Below the pieces are notes generated by a model. It ran no database searches. It was not told where the DNA came from and saw only the letters and a program-made list of their open reading frames with translations. Below, in pieces: positions 17,132 to 25,009 of a stretch of 64,000 bases of DNA. Position numbers and translations under genes: made by a program. Within the stretch, counting starts at the first letter, position 1; each line of letters starts with the position of its first letter. The stretch is from Aliiroseovarius subalbicans (GTDB lineage: Bacteria; Pseudomonadota; Alphaproteobacteria; Rhodobacterales; Rhodobacteraceae), in contig NZ_JALBYQ010000002.1 in assembly GCF_022678625.1 (NCBI RefSeq), positions 473,293 to 537,292 on the forward strand, read 5' to 3'.

Positions 17132-17599
17132 ATGTTCTTCAAACGGATGATCATCGGGACCGCGCTTGTCGGAACACTCGCCACCAGCGCGATGGCCGAC
17201 AATGTGGCAGCTTCGGATCCCAACACGTTGATGTCCTATTTTTTCAACGAAGGCATTCCCGCGCGGCTGGGAAGTGATGACGTCGGTGATCCGATGATCA
17301 CCTTGCGCCACGATGGCGAAGAGTTTGACGTGTTCTTCTATGGGTGCTCGGACAACACGGATTGTCAGAGCATCCAGTTCGCAATCACCTACTCCACCTC
17401 AGCGCCCACACCGTTGGAGGCGATCAACACCTGGAACGCCGAAAACTTCTTCGTGCGCGCCTATCTGACGGATGAGGGTAATTCCCGCCTGGAGTTTGAT
17501 GTGCTGACCGGACGGATGGGGCTGGACAACGCGGATTTTGATGATGTGTTCAAAACTTGGGCCAGATATCTTGAGCAATTCGCGGATTACCTTGACTGA
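17132..17599 (+). CDS. Secreted YbjN-domain protein, copy 1
   Basis: A 155-residue protein with a cleavable signal peptide (MFFKRMIIGTALVGTLATSAMAD) and one YbjN (putative sensory transduction regulator) domain. Marks are the FFNEGIPARLGSDDVGDPMI loop, FDVFFYGCSDNTDCQSIQF with two cysteines that probably form a disulfide, and NTWNAENFFVRAYLTDEGNSRLEFDVLTGRMGL. Unlike cytosolic E. coli YbjN it is exported. GGAGAAAAGCC precedes the ATG. A close paralogue follows 99 bases downstream on the same strand. Molecular function is unknown for this family. Confidence 0.8.
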   Translation: MFFKRMIIGTALVGTLATSAMADNVAASDPNTLMSYFFNEGIPARLGSDDVGDPMITLRHDGEEFDVFFYGCSDNTDCQSIQFAITYSTSAPTPLEAINTWNAENFFVRAYLTDEGNSRLEFDVLTGRMGLDNADFDDVFKTWARYLEQFADYLD

Positions 17600-17698
17600 C
17601 CACCGTGACGACTGGTCGCCTTACAATTTGATCTGGATTATTGCGGGGCACACATGTCGGGCCTAGGCTTGTTCCCAGAACCATCAAGGGAGAGGGAT

Positions 17699-18172
17699 AT
17701 GAAAACGGTTTCCGCAATCACAAGTGTTATTTTTGCGCTGAGTGTCGGTGCCACCGCGCAGGCGGGGCAGGTTCTGGCCTCGAACCCGCAAAGCATCATG
17801 GACTTCTTCTTCGAGCAGGGCATTCCAGCGCAGTTGGGCACGGACAGCTACAATGATCCGATGATCGACTATCGCTATGAAGGCGAAGCCTATTCGTTGT
17901 TCTTCTACGGCTGCACAGATGGCGCCCGATGCGATTCCGTCCAGTTCAAGACCGGCCACCGTGTCGGCGGGAAAGTTACACTAGACTCTGTGAACGCCTG
18001 GAACGCCGAATACCGGTTCGGCGATGCTTATTTGACCGACAACGGCGACACGAACCTGACCTATGACATCCTGACCGGTGCCGAAGGTCTCAGCACGGCG
18101 GATTTCAGTGAAGTGTTCGGGCAATGGATCAGCATGGTCGAGGATTTCGAAGACCACATCGGCTGGCAGTAA
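17699..18172 (+). CDS. Secreted YbjN-domain protein, copy 2
   Basis: A 157-residue paralogue of the preceding gene with its own signal peptide (MKTVSAITSVIFALSVGATAQA). It repeats the same layout: FFFEQGIPAQLGTDSYNDPMIDY, the YSLFFYGCTDGARCDSVQF cysteine pair, and VNAWNAEYRFGDAYLTDNGDTNLTYDILTGAEGL. By eye roughly half the positions are identical, so the pair arose by tandem duplication some time ago rather than recently. The ATG at 17699 follows GGGAGAGG. It has its own 99-base upstream gap, so separate expression is possible. It converges on the next gene with one base between stops. Confidence 0.8.
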   Translation: MKTVSAITSVIFALSVGATAQAGQVLASNPQSIMDFFFEQGIPAQLGTDSYNDPMIDYRYEGEAYSLFFYGCTDGARCDSVQFKTGHRVGGKVTLDSVNAWNAEYRFGDAYLTDNGDTNLTYDILTGAEGLSTADFSEVFGQWISMVEDFEDHIGWQ

Positions 18173-18173
18173 G

Positions 18174-19001
18174 TCACACCGGGACCGACGCGTTCACCGC
18201 CGCGACCATCGCGGTTGTGACGGCGGTGTAGAGCTGTTCAGACAGGGCTGCATAGCGGACCCAGACGTCCTGCGAGAAATCCTGATCGCGCCACAGCGAC
18301 ATGTTGTCGAACGTCCAACCGCGTTGCGCTGCAAAAAGTAGACGGCGCGCGGGTGGGGGCAGCGTATCCGCTGGGCCGGGCGGCCGAGGGACTGGGCGCG
18401 GATCGGGCGCGCCATCCAGCAGGCAAAGCGCTGAGCCGAAAATGGCCGCGACTTGGTCGAAATGCTGCGCCTGTGCAAATTCGTTCATGTCCGAGAGGGC
18501 CGCGCGCAGAGTGTTTCTGACCTCTTCAAGGTCAACGCCTGGTGGGGTCGCCGGCGACGGATTGGCCAGGTATTCCACCGCCCATATCCGCCCGTCAGGA
18601 TCGCGGGGGTACGCCGCGCGCCACCCCGGCGTCCAGCGGATCACGCCACCATCGGGGGTTTCGCTGGTCATGCTCCACAGGCTGCCACCGCCGGCAAACC
18701 CGGCGCTGAGGCGGTCGGGGATCATGTCCTCATCGTCATCTTGATCTTGCCGAATGCACGACATCACCACGCGCTCCACCCCGGACTCGGTCAGTCGGTC
18801 CAGCCAATCGCCGGGGGTCTCGGCCACCGGCACGCGCCGGTCTTTGCCGTACCGGCGCTTGTGCGACGTGTGAAACGCGATCGACCCGCAGCGATCGAAG
18901 GCGCGCTGTCCCGCGAACCACGGCATCGGGTCGTCCGAATGCGCAATCCGGTTGTTGGCGGAAATGACCAGCGCGGCCAGTTGAGCAACTTCACCGTCCA
19001 T
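18174..19001 (-). CDS. Hypothetical protein, 275 aa, no recognised family
   Basis: A soluble protein without signal peptide. The N-terminal half has a basic-aromatic stretch (FHTSHKRRYGKDRRVPV) and an acidic DQDDDEDM run. The middle has RWTPGWRAAYPRDPDGRIWAVEYL, followed by a proline-rich linker (RPVPRPPGPADTLPPPARR) and a C-terminal helical segment. I do not recognise a catalytic motif. It lies between the YbjN pair (convergent) and an MltB-type transglycosylase gene in the same orientation, with an 18-base gap, so it may share that transcript. The real start could be one of several internal methionines. Confidence 0.6.
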   Translation of the reverse strand: MDGEVAQLAALVISANNRIAHSDDPMPWFAGQRAFDRCGSIAFHTSHKRRYGKDRRVPVAETPGDWLDRLTESGVERVVMSCIRQDQDDDEDMIPDRLSAGFAGGGSLWSMTSETPDGGVIRWTPGWRAAYPRDPDGRIWAVEYLANPSPATPPGVDLEEVRNTLRAALSDMNEFAQAQHFDQVAAIFGSALCLLDGAPDPRPVPRPPGPADTLPPPARRLLFAAQRGWTFDNMSLWRDQDFSQDVWVRYAALSEQLYTAVTTAMVAAVNASVPV

Positions 19002-19019
19002 GACCGGCGCTAAAGGCGC

Positions 19020-20201
19020 TCAGAGCGCATTGAGAAGCTGCGCGGTGGGCCAGGCGTCCGCCGGCAGACCCAGCCGCTGCTGTTCGCGTTGAACCGCTGC
19101 ACGGGTCTTGGCCCCAAGGATGCCGTCGATCTTGCCCACGTCATGTCCACGTGCCGCCAGCTTCTTTTGCAGCGCCTTCATTTGGTTGCCCGACAGCCCC
19201 TTGTCGGGATTGCCTGCGTTATATACCGGCGCGCCCTCCAGCCTGGTGGCGAAATAGGCGGCGGTGGTCACATAAACGAAGCTTTTGTTCCACTCGAAAT
19301 AGACCGAGTAGTTCGGGTAGGCGAGGAACGCCGGCCCCTTGCGCCCCTGGGGCAAAAGGATCGAGGCCTTGAGGTTCGGCCCCTGCAAACGGCCCGAACG
19401 CGGCTGCACGCCAAGTTTCGCCCATTGGCTGGCCGTCATCGTGTGCCGCAGCCCGGTCTTGGACCAGTCCAGATTGGAAGGCACGATGACTTCTTGCAAC
19501 CACGGCTCGTTCGCGCGCCATCCCAACCCGCGAAGCATGTTGGCCCCGGACAGAAGCGCATCAGCGGGCGTGCGACGCAGGTCAACTTTGCCGTCTCCAT
19601 TGCCGTCCACACCAGCTTCGATGATGTCACCGGGCAGCATCTGAACCATGCCAATTTCACCGGCCCATGCGCCTTTTGAGGTGGCCGGATTGAACTCTCC
19701 GCGTTCAAACAGCTCCAGCGCAGCAAACACCTGCGGTTGGAACAGTTCCGGACGACGGCAATCGTGGCTGAGCGTGACCAGCGAATTCAGCGTGTTGAAG
19801 TTTCCCTGCACTGCGCCGAAGTCGGTTTCAAACGCCCAGAACGCCGTCAACACCCCACGTGACACACCATAGCGGCTTTCCATCACATCAAACACGCTGT
19901 CCAGCTGTTTGAGCTTGGCGCGACCGTTGTTCATGCGGTTTTGGCTGATCAACTGGCGTGAGAAATCCACAAAGGTCTTGTTGAAAATGCCCTGCGAGCG
20001 GTCCGCCTTGAGCGTCGCACCATCCTGCCGGACCGAGGCAAAGAACGCATTCACGTTGGCCTGGGAATGTCCCTTGCGCACCGCCGCCTGCTTCATGCCC
20101 GCGACGAAATTCGAAAAACCGCCGCCGCATTTGACGCTGACCTGCGCCGACGCGGTGCTGGCCGCCAACATGAGTGCCGCGATTGTAAGACTGAAACGCA
20201 T
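19020..20201 (-). CDS. Lytic murein transglycosylase, MltB/SLT_2 family, with peptidoglycan-binding domain
   Basis: A 393-residue periplasmic enzyme: signal peptide (MRFSLTIAALMLAASTASAQ), an SLT_2 catalytic domain from about residue 25 to 320, and a C-terminal PG_binding_1 domain. Catalytic-domain marks are the TAFWAFETDFGAVQG segment (catalytic Glu in AFETDFG), the AGEIGMVQMLPGDI motif, and GNGDGKVDLRRTPADALLSGANML. The C-terminal domain shows LQKKLAARGHDVGKIDGILGAKTRAAV. It cleaves glycan strands to anhydro products. There is no lipobox, so it is soluble in the periplasm. The start at 20201 is set by the signal peptide and a GGGGG-rich upstream site. Confidence 0.9.
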   Translation of the reverse strand: MRFSLTIAALMLAASTASAQVSVKCGGGFSNFVAGMKQAAVRKGHSQANVNAFFASVRQDGATLKADRSQGIFNKTFVDFSRQLISQNRMNNGRAKLKQLDSVFDVMESRYGVSRGVLTAFWAFETDFGAVQGNFNTLNSLVTLSHDCRRPELFQPQVFAALELFERGEFNPATSKGAWAGEIGMVQMLPGDIIEAGVDGNGDGKVDLRRTPADALLSGANMLRGLGWRANEPWLQEVIVPSNLDWSKTGLRHTMTASQWAKLGVQPRSGRLQGPNLKASILLPQGRKGPAFLAYPNYSVYFEWNKSFVYVTTAAYFATRLEGAPVYNAGNPDKGLSGNQMKALQKKLAARGHDVGKIDGILGAKTRAAVQREQQRLGLPADAWPTAQLLNAL

Positions 20202-20233
20202 GATAACCCCCTGAGAACCTTGTTCCGAGCAGG

Positions 20234-21142
20234 TTACACAGTTGCAAGCAATGCCACAATCACGACCATGACCAGCCAGGCGCGCCACAGCACCGCACAG
20301 GCCCGATCGACGTCATCGGGTGTCAGGGCGCGGCGGCCTTCGGGGTGAACCCAGGGAAAGTCGCGCCTCTCACCATCATAAGCGCGCGGACCGGACAGGG
20401 CGACATTCAGCACCGCGGCCATCGCCGCCTCGGGCCAGCCCGCATTGGGGCTACGGTGCAAGGGCGCGTCGCGGCGGATATGGCGCCAGGCATCCCAGCG
20501 ACCATAACCAAGCACGATCAGGACTGCCGTTAGCCGGGCGGGCACCCAGTTCAGCACATCATCAAGGCGCGCGGCGGCTTTGCCGAACTGCTCATACCGC
20601 GGATTGCGATGCCCGATCATGCTGTCGGCGGTGTTGACCAGCTTGTAGACCAGAAGCCCCGGCAGACCAAAGATGAGAAACCAGAAGGCCGGCGCGATGA
20701 CGCCATCCGACAGGTTTTCCGCCGCACTTTCGATTGCGGCGCGCGCAACGGCGGGCGCGTCCATCTGCGCCGTGTCCCGTCCGACAATCCGCGCCACCAT
20801 GTGCCGCCCGTCCCCGATGGAAATCCGCAAGGCATCCGCGACCGCGCCCACGTGTTGCACGAGCGATTTTTGCGCCATCAGGATCGCCGCGATAACAAGC
20901 TCCACCAGCGGCCCGAGCGATGTCAGGGCAAGCCCCAGCAACCAGGCCACGACCACCAGAGCGCCCAACCCGAGTGCGCCCGCCAGCAAACGCCGTTCGC
21001 CGTGATTCAGGCGCTGCTCAAGCGCGCCGATCGCTCGGCCCATCAGCACAGCTGGATGTGGCAGCCGCGACCAGAGCCAGGCGGGCTCTCCCAAGGCCGC
21101 ATCCAACAGCAGGGCACCAAGAAGGATCACCGCGTGGCTCAC
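20234..21142 (-). CDS. cobD: Adenosylcobinamide-phosphate synthase CobD/CbiB
   Basis: A 302-residue integral membrane enzyme of the CobD/CbiB family. It attaches (R)-1-amino-2-propanol phosphate to adenosylcobyric acid in late cobalamin synthesis. Marks are LLDAALGEP near the N-terminus, [16 protein letters not shown], the [41 protein letters not shown] core, and [20 protein letters not shown]. It starts with GTG at 21142, whose GTGA overlaps the stop of cobC, so the two are cotranslated. Other corrin-ring genes are not in the window. Confidence 0.92.
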   Translation of the reverse strand: MSHAVILLGALLLDAALGEPAWLWSRLPHPAVLMGRAIGALEQRLNHGERRLLAGALGLGALVVVAWLLGLALTSLGPLVELVIAAILMAQKSLVQHVGAVADALRISIGDGRHMVARIVGRDTAQMDAPAVARAAIESAAENLSDGVIAPAFWFLIFGLPGLLVYKLVNTADSMIGHRNPRYEQFGKAAARLDDVLNWVPARLTAVLIVLGYGRWDAWRHIRRDAPLHRSPNAGWPEAAMAAVLNVALSGPRAYDGERRDFPWVHPEGRRALTPDDVDRACAVLWRAWLVMVVIVALLATV

Positions 21143-22092
21143 ACAGCTCGCTCCAGCTGCGCCCAACGATCCGATGGCGGCAGGCCCAGACGCAGCCAAG
21201 TTTTCGAGTAGGGAAAGGTCCGGCTCCAGACCTTGCGTTTGGCCAGACGTTTCTGCCATTTCGCGGCATCGTCGACCTCGTACAAGCGAAACAGCGCCGT
21301 GCCGCCCTTCAGATCGGCCCCCTTGTGCATCACCATCGCGTCCAGCCGGGCAGCATCCACCGCCAACTGCTGTCGCATCCGGTTGGCCCATCGCATGTCT
21401 TCGAGCGCAGTCGCACCGATGGTCAGCGCCGGCCCCGACACCTGCCAAGGACCAAGGCTGTCCCGCAGACGGGCGATCAGCTTAGGTTCCCCGATGGCAA
21501 AGCCCAGCCGCAGCCCCGCCAGCCCCCAGAACTTGCCGAAGGATTTGAGAATCACCACCCCCGGACGAGGTGCCTGCGCGATATGACTGACCCCCAGAAC
21601 GACGTCGCAAAAGCTTTCGTCGATCACCGTGAGCGGGCGATTAAACCCCGGGTCGTGCCACAGCCTTCCGTCTGGGTTGTTCGGATGCACCAGAACGCGG
21701 GCGGTGCCGCCAGTGCCGACCTGCCAGCCGGTCTGCTGAAAGGCGGCGGCGTGTTCGTTGTAGGTCGGCGCGGGAATGTCCACGACACCGGGTGCCGCCA
21801 GGGTCGGGATCCGCGCGATGATCGACGAAGCACCGGGTGCCGCCAGAACCGCCGCATCGTCGGGCACGCTCCAGAACGCCCGTGCAGCTTTTTCCAAACG
21901 GTCAAAGGCGGATCGGTCTGGCAGCTGCTGCCAGGCCCCGGCCGGCACATCCCCCACCGGATAGGCATGCGGATTGATCCCGGTCGACAGGTCCAGCCAG
22001 TCGGATCGCACGCCGCCGTATTGCGCGATGGCGGCATCAAGGCCTCCCCCATGATCGCGGGAGACGGAAACGTGGGCGGACATCTGGGGCAT
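21139..22092 (-). CDS. cobC: Threonine-phosphate decarboxylase CobC
   Basis: A 317-residue PLP enzyme of the histidinol-phosphate aminotransferase family acting in cobalamin synthesis. It makes (R)-1-amino-2-propanol O-phosphate from L-threonine phosphate, the substrate of the CobD protein encoded immediately downstream. Evidence: [14 protein letters not shown] start, [26 protein letters not shown], the VIDESF strand, and the Schiff-base lysine in [17 protein letters not shown]. Length is normal. MPQ at 22092 or MSA at 22083 could be the start. No cobalamin riboswitch was seen upstream. Confidence 0.9.
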   Translation of the reverse strand: MPQMSAHVSVSRDHGGGLDAAIAQYGGVRSDWLDLSTGINPHAYPVGDVPAGAWQQLPDRSAFDRLEKAARAFWSVPDDAAVLAAPGASSIIARIPTLAAPGVVDIPAPTYNEHAAAFQQTGWQVGTGGTARVLVHPNNPDGRLWHDPGFNRPLTVIDESFCDVVLGVSHIAQAPRPGVVILKSFGKFWGLAGLRLGFAIGEPKLIARLRDSLGPWQVSGPALTIGATALEDMRWANRMRQQLAVDAARLDAMVMHKGADLKGGTALFRLYEVDDAAKWQKRLAKRKVWSRTFPYSKTWLRLGLPPSDRWAQLERAV

Positions 22093-22167
22093 GAACCTCT
22101 CCGATCTGGTTGCGTGTTTGAACCGGAATCGGCGTGGTTATGCAATCCCTACAGCCCCGCAAACACG

Positions 22168-22183
22168 TTAAGCTGAAATTGAC
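22168..22183 (+). promoter_or_regulatory. Putative CtrA-type box upstream of the receiver gene
   Basis: TTAA-GCTGAAA-TTGAC matches TTAA-N7-TTAAC with one mismatch and correct spacing. It lies about 78 bases upstream of the receiver-like gene at 22261, within the 168-base divergent gap shared with cobC. A further TTTAACC follows at 22188-22194. Confidence 0.35.
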
Positions 22184-22260
22184 CGACTTTAACCATTTGG
22201 TAGCATTTTATTAGGATTTCAGGGTCTTTTATGCGACGTTCGGTGTAACGGAGAAGTGTC

Positions 22261-22635
22261 ATGCGAGTGCTTATTGTGGAAAACAATCCCGACCTGGGTA
22301 AGGTCTGGGCGGCGCACATTCTGCGCCAGGGGGCTGAGGTCAGTGTCGAACGCTGCGAAGAGGACGCGATCGGACATCTGGCGCAGAACGGTGCGGATGT
22401 CATCATCCTAAACCTTGATCTGGAACGCGGCAGCGCCCTCGCCGTTGCCGACTATGCCGCCTATCGCCACCCCGAAGCGCGGGTGATCTTCGTCACCAGC
22501 TCATCGTTCTTCTCGGACGGGTCGATCTTTGCCCACGCGGCCAATGCCTGTGCCTGCCTGCACGCCCAGACCGCGCCCGAAGACATGGCGGCCCTGGTCG
22601 AATACCACGGACGCGGCGCCAGCGCGGCCGAGTAG
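22261..22635 (+). CDS. Degenerate response-regulator receiver protein
   Basis: A 124-residue stand-alone receiver-like domain beginning MRVLIVENNPDLGKVWAAHIL, the usual beta-1/alpha-1 of CheY-type proteins. The position expected to hold the phosphoacceptor aspartate (ILDL in active domains) reads VIILNLDLERG, i.e. Asn. The usual Lys of the KP motif is absent (ACLHAQTAPEDM). The acidic pocket is reduced to EN, while the VTSSS of beta-4 is kept. It is therefore probably not phosphorylated in the normal way and may act as a binding module. CGGAGAAG precedes the ATG. There is no output domain and no kinase nearby. Confidence 0.75.
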   Translation: MRVLIVENNPDLGKVWAAHILRQGAEVSVERCEEDAIGHLAQNGADVIILNLDLERGSALAVADYAAYRHPEARVIFVTSSSFFSDGSIFAHAANACACLHAQTAPEDMAALVEYHGRGASAAE

Positions 22636-22680
22636 ATTTTTGACGTTTTCACGCCCCGCGCACCGCGCTAGGGTTCGCAC

Positions 22681-23313
22681 ATGGATACGCACCTGCTTCG
22701 CCCCAAGGCGGTCATCTTCGACATCGGAAACGTGCTGATTACCTGGCAGCCCGAACAGAAATACGACCGCTGGATCGGGGAAGAGCGACGCCGTGCGATG
22801 TTCTCCACGGTGGACCTTCACGGCATGAACGAACAGGTGGATGCAGGTGGTGACTTTCGCCAGGTTATCTATGATACAGCGGCACAATACCCTGAGTTTG
22901 CGAAAGAAATTCGATGGTGGCACGACAGGTGGCTGGACTTGGCGACACCGGTGATCGACCTTTCTTTACGCAGCTTTCGTGCCCTGAAAGCCCAGGGCGT
23001 GCCGGTTTTCGCGCTCTCGAATTTTGGACGCGGCTCATTTTCCTTGTCGGAAAGTCGCGATCATTTTTTGGCCGAATTCGACCGACGCTATATTTCGGGC
23101 CATATGGGCGTGACAAAACCAAATCCGCGGATCTACGAAATGGTAGAACAAGATTGCGGCATTGCGCCCGAACACCTTTTGTTCGTCGATGACCGAGCCG
23201 AGAACATCGCAGCCGCCGAGGCGCGTGGCTGGCAAGGCCACGTTTTCACGTCGCCCGAAGGGTGGGTCGCCCACCTGATCGCGGCCGGACTTTTGCAGGA
23301 GGGCGACCTATGA
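22681..23313 (+). CDS. HAD-superfamily hydrolase (subfamily IA, YihX-like)
   Basis: A 210-residue haloacid-dehalogenase-fold phosphatase. Motif I is AVIFDIGNVLITW, with the nucleophile Asp; the second aspartate of DxD is replaced by Gly, as in YihX and haloacid-dehalogenase-like members. Motif II is VFALSNFG, motif III the KPNPRIYEMV lysine, motif IV FVDDRAENIAAAEARGW. Substrate unknown; relatives act on small phosphates. It starts 45 bases after the receiver gene. Its stop overlaps the next start as ATGA, making it the first gene of a four-gene overlapping operon. Confidence 0.88.
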   Translation: MDTHLLRPKAVIFDIGNVLITWQPEQKYDRWIGEERRRAMFSTVDLHGMNEQVDAGGDFRQVIYDTAAQYPEFAKEIRWWHDRWLDLATPVIDLSLRSFRALKAQGVPVFALSNFGRGSFSLSESRDHFLAEFDRRYISGHMGVTKPNPRIYEMVEQDCGIAPEHLLFVDDRAENIAAAEARGWQGHVFTSPEGWVAHLIAAGLLQEGDL

Positions 23314-24224
23314 CAATCGAAATGATCCCGTTTGAGGCAGATCGCCTGCTGGACTGGTCCGATCTGGGCGCGGCCATTCTGGATGGGCACACCCGCCCAA
23401 GGGCCGAAATTGGCGATACTTTCCTGTATCGCGGTGCTGACACGATGCTGACACGCTCGGCCTGGATTGACGGGTTGGGCATCGCGGTGAAAACCGCGAA
23501 CATCATGCCGGGCAACCCGTCCCGGGGTGAGCCGATGATCCACGGCGCTGTTAATCTTTATGACGATCTGGACGGGTCGCTTGAGGCGATTGTTGACTTT
23601 CACCTTGTCACGAAGTGGAAGACGGCCGGCGATTCCGTGCTGGGGGCCAAGCTTTTGGCCCGTCCCAACAGCCGCTGCATTCTAATCATTGGCGCGGGCA
23701 CCGTCGGGCGCAACCTGCGCGAGGCTTATGGCGCGACCTTCCCGGGTGCGCGGTTCATGGTCTGGAACCGGACCCCGGCCGGGGCCGAGGCGATGGCTGC
23801 GGAATATCCAGACACCTTGGTCGCGACCGATCTGGAAACCGCCGTGGGGACCGCAGACATCGTCACCTCGGCCACGATGAGCAGCACGCCAATCCTGCGC
23901 GGCGAATGGTTGCAGCCCGGGCAGCATATCGACCTGATCGGCGCCTATCGTCCGGACATGCGCGAAGCTGATGACGCGGTGCTGCGCCGCGCGAACCTGT
24001 TCGTGGACAGTCGCGAAACGGTGCTGGACCATATCGGCGAATTCAAGGACCCGCTGGCGCGTGGCGTCATCACCCGCGACGATGTGCAGGGCGATCTCTA
24101 CGATGTGGCGGATGGCGCCTTTCGCCGCGACGAAGGTGATATTACGCTCTACAAGAACGGCGGCGGGGCCCATTTGGACCTGATGACCAGCCGCTACATC
24201 CTGAACGCCTGGAGGAACCGATGA
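23310..24224 (+). CDS. Ornithine cyclodeaminase / mu-crystallin family protein
   Basis: A 304-residue NAD(P)-binding enzyme of the OCD/mu-crystallin family, whose members include ornithine cyclodeaminase, alanine dehydrogenase, ketimine reductase and N-carboxyalkyl amino-acid synthases. The Rossmann motif is CILIIGAGTVGRNL near residues 127-140. Upstream, SAWIDGLGIAVKTANIMPGN carries the conserved lysine. ADIVTSATMSSTPIL and HIDLIGAYRPDMREADDAVLRRA match the family core. Substrate cannot be decided. It is translationally coupled on both sides (ATGA upstream, ATGA downstream), so it probably works with the dioxygenase-like gene that follows. Confidence 0.87.
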   Translation: MTIEMIPFEADRLLDWSDLGAAILDGHTRPRAEIGDTFLYRGADTMLTRSAWIDGLGIAVKTANIMPGNPSRGEPMIHGAVNLYDDLDGSLEAIVDFHLVTKWKTAGDSVLGAKLLARPNSRCILIIGAGTVGRNLREAYGATFPGARFMVWNRTPAGAEAMAAEYPDTLVATDLETAVGTADIVTSATMSSTPILRGEWLQPGQHIDLIGAYRPDMREADDAVLRRANLFVDSRETVLDHIGEFKDPLARGVITRDDVQGDLYDVADGAFRRDEGDITLYKNGGGAHLDLMTSRYILNAWRNR

Positions 24225-25009
24225 TCACCGAACAGCAAATCGAAGACTTTCAGCGCGACGGCGCCGTGATGATCCCCCGCGCAATGGCTGATTGGGTCAA
24301 GGTCATGCGCGAAGGCGTGGCCCGCAACATGGAAAACCCCGGCGAATACGCCAGCGAAAACGCGGTGAGCAAGGGGCGGTTTTTCGACGATTACGTCAAC
24401 TGGACGCGCATCCCGGAATACGAACGGGTGGTGCGCGAAAGCCCGGCGGCCGAGATCGCCGCGCGGGCGATGCGGTCGGCCTCGGCGCAATTTTTCCACG
24501 ACCATGTTCTGGTCAAGGAACCCGGCACGCCGAAGCCTACGCCATGGCACCAGGACGGGCCGTACTACTTTGTCGAAGGCGCGCAAACGGTCAGTTTCTG
24601 GATGCCACTGGACCCGGTGGAAGAGGCCAGCCTGCGGTTTATCGCCGGCAGCCACAAATGGGACCGCATGGTGCGCCCGGTCAGCTGGGCTGATGACAGC
24701 GATTTCTATGACGGGAAACAGGACTGGATCCCGGTGCCCGACCCCGATGCCAACCCCGGCGACATGCAGGTGTTGGAATGGCCGATGCAGCCCGGTGACG
24801 TGGTGCTGTTCGACTTTCGCACCGTGCACGGCGCGCGGGGGAATTTCAGCGACCGGCGGCGGCGTGCGCTGAGCCTGCGTTGGATGGGCGATGACGCGCG
24901 GTATGTGGAACGCCCCGGTCGCACCTCGCCCCCGTTCCCTGGTCACGGGATGCAAGACGGCGAACGCCTGCGCGAGGATTGGTTTCCCGAGATCTGGAGT
25001 GCCGCGTGA
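24221..25009 (+). CDS. Phytanoyl-CoA dioxygenase (PhyH) family Fe(II)/2-oxoglutarate oxygenase
   Basis: A 262-residue double-stranded beta-helix oxygenase. The iron-binding facial triad is visible as His-x-Asp in TPWHQDGPYY and the distal His in RTVHGARGN. The 2-oxoglutarate-binding Arg is probably in RRRRALSLRW. Family segments include FHDHVLVKEPGTPKPTPWH and VSFWMPLDPVEEASLRFIAGSHKW. Such enzymes hydroxylate small molecules including amino-acid derivatives and ectoine; the substrate here is unknown. The start overlaps the OCD-like gene (ATGA) and the stop overlaps the hydrolase start (TGATG). Confidence 0.88.
   Translation: MITEQQIEDFQRDGAVMIPRAMADWVKVMREGVARNMENPGEYASENAVSKGRFFDDYVNWTRIPEYERVVRESPAAEIAARAMRSASAQFFHDHVLVKEPGTPKPTPWHQDGPYYFVEGAQTVSFWMPLDPVEEASLRFIAGSHKWDRMVRPVSWADDSDFYDGKQDWIPVPDPDANPGDMQVLEWPMQPGDVVLFDFRTVHGARGNFSDRRRRALSLRWMGDDARYVERPGRTSPPFPGHGMQDGERLREDWFPEIWSAA

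Noticed and set aside
22093..22260. Cobalamin riboswitch upstream of cobC
   Set aside because: No B12-box-like GCCACTG sequence or supporting stems were found in the 168-base gap.
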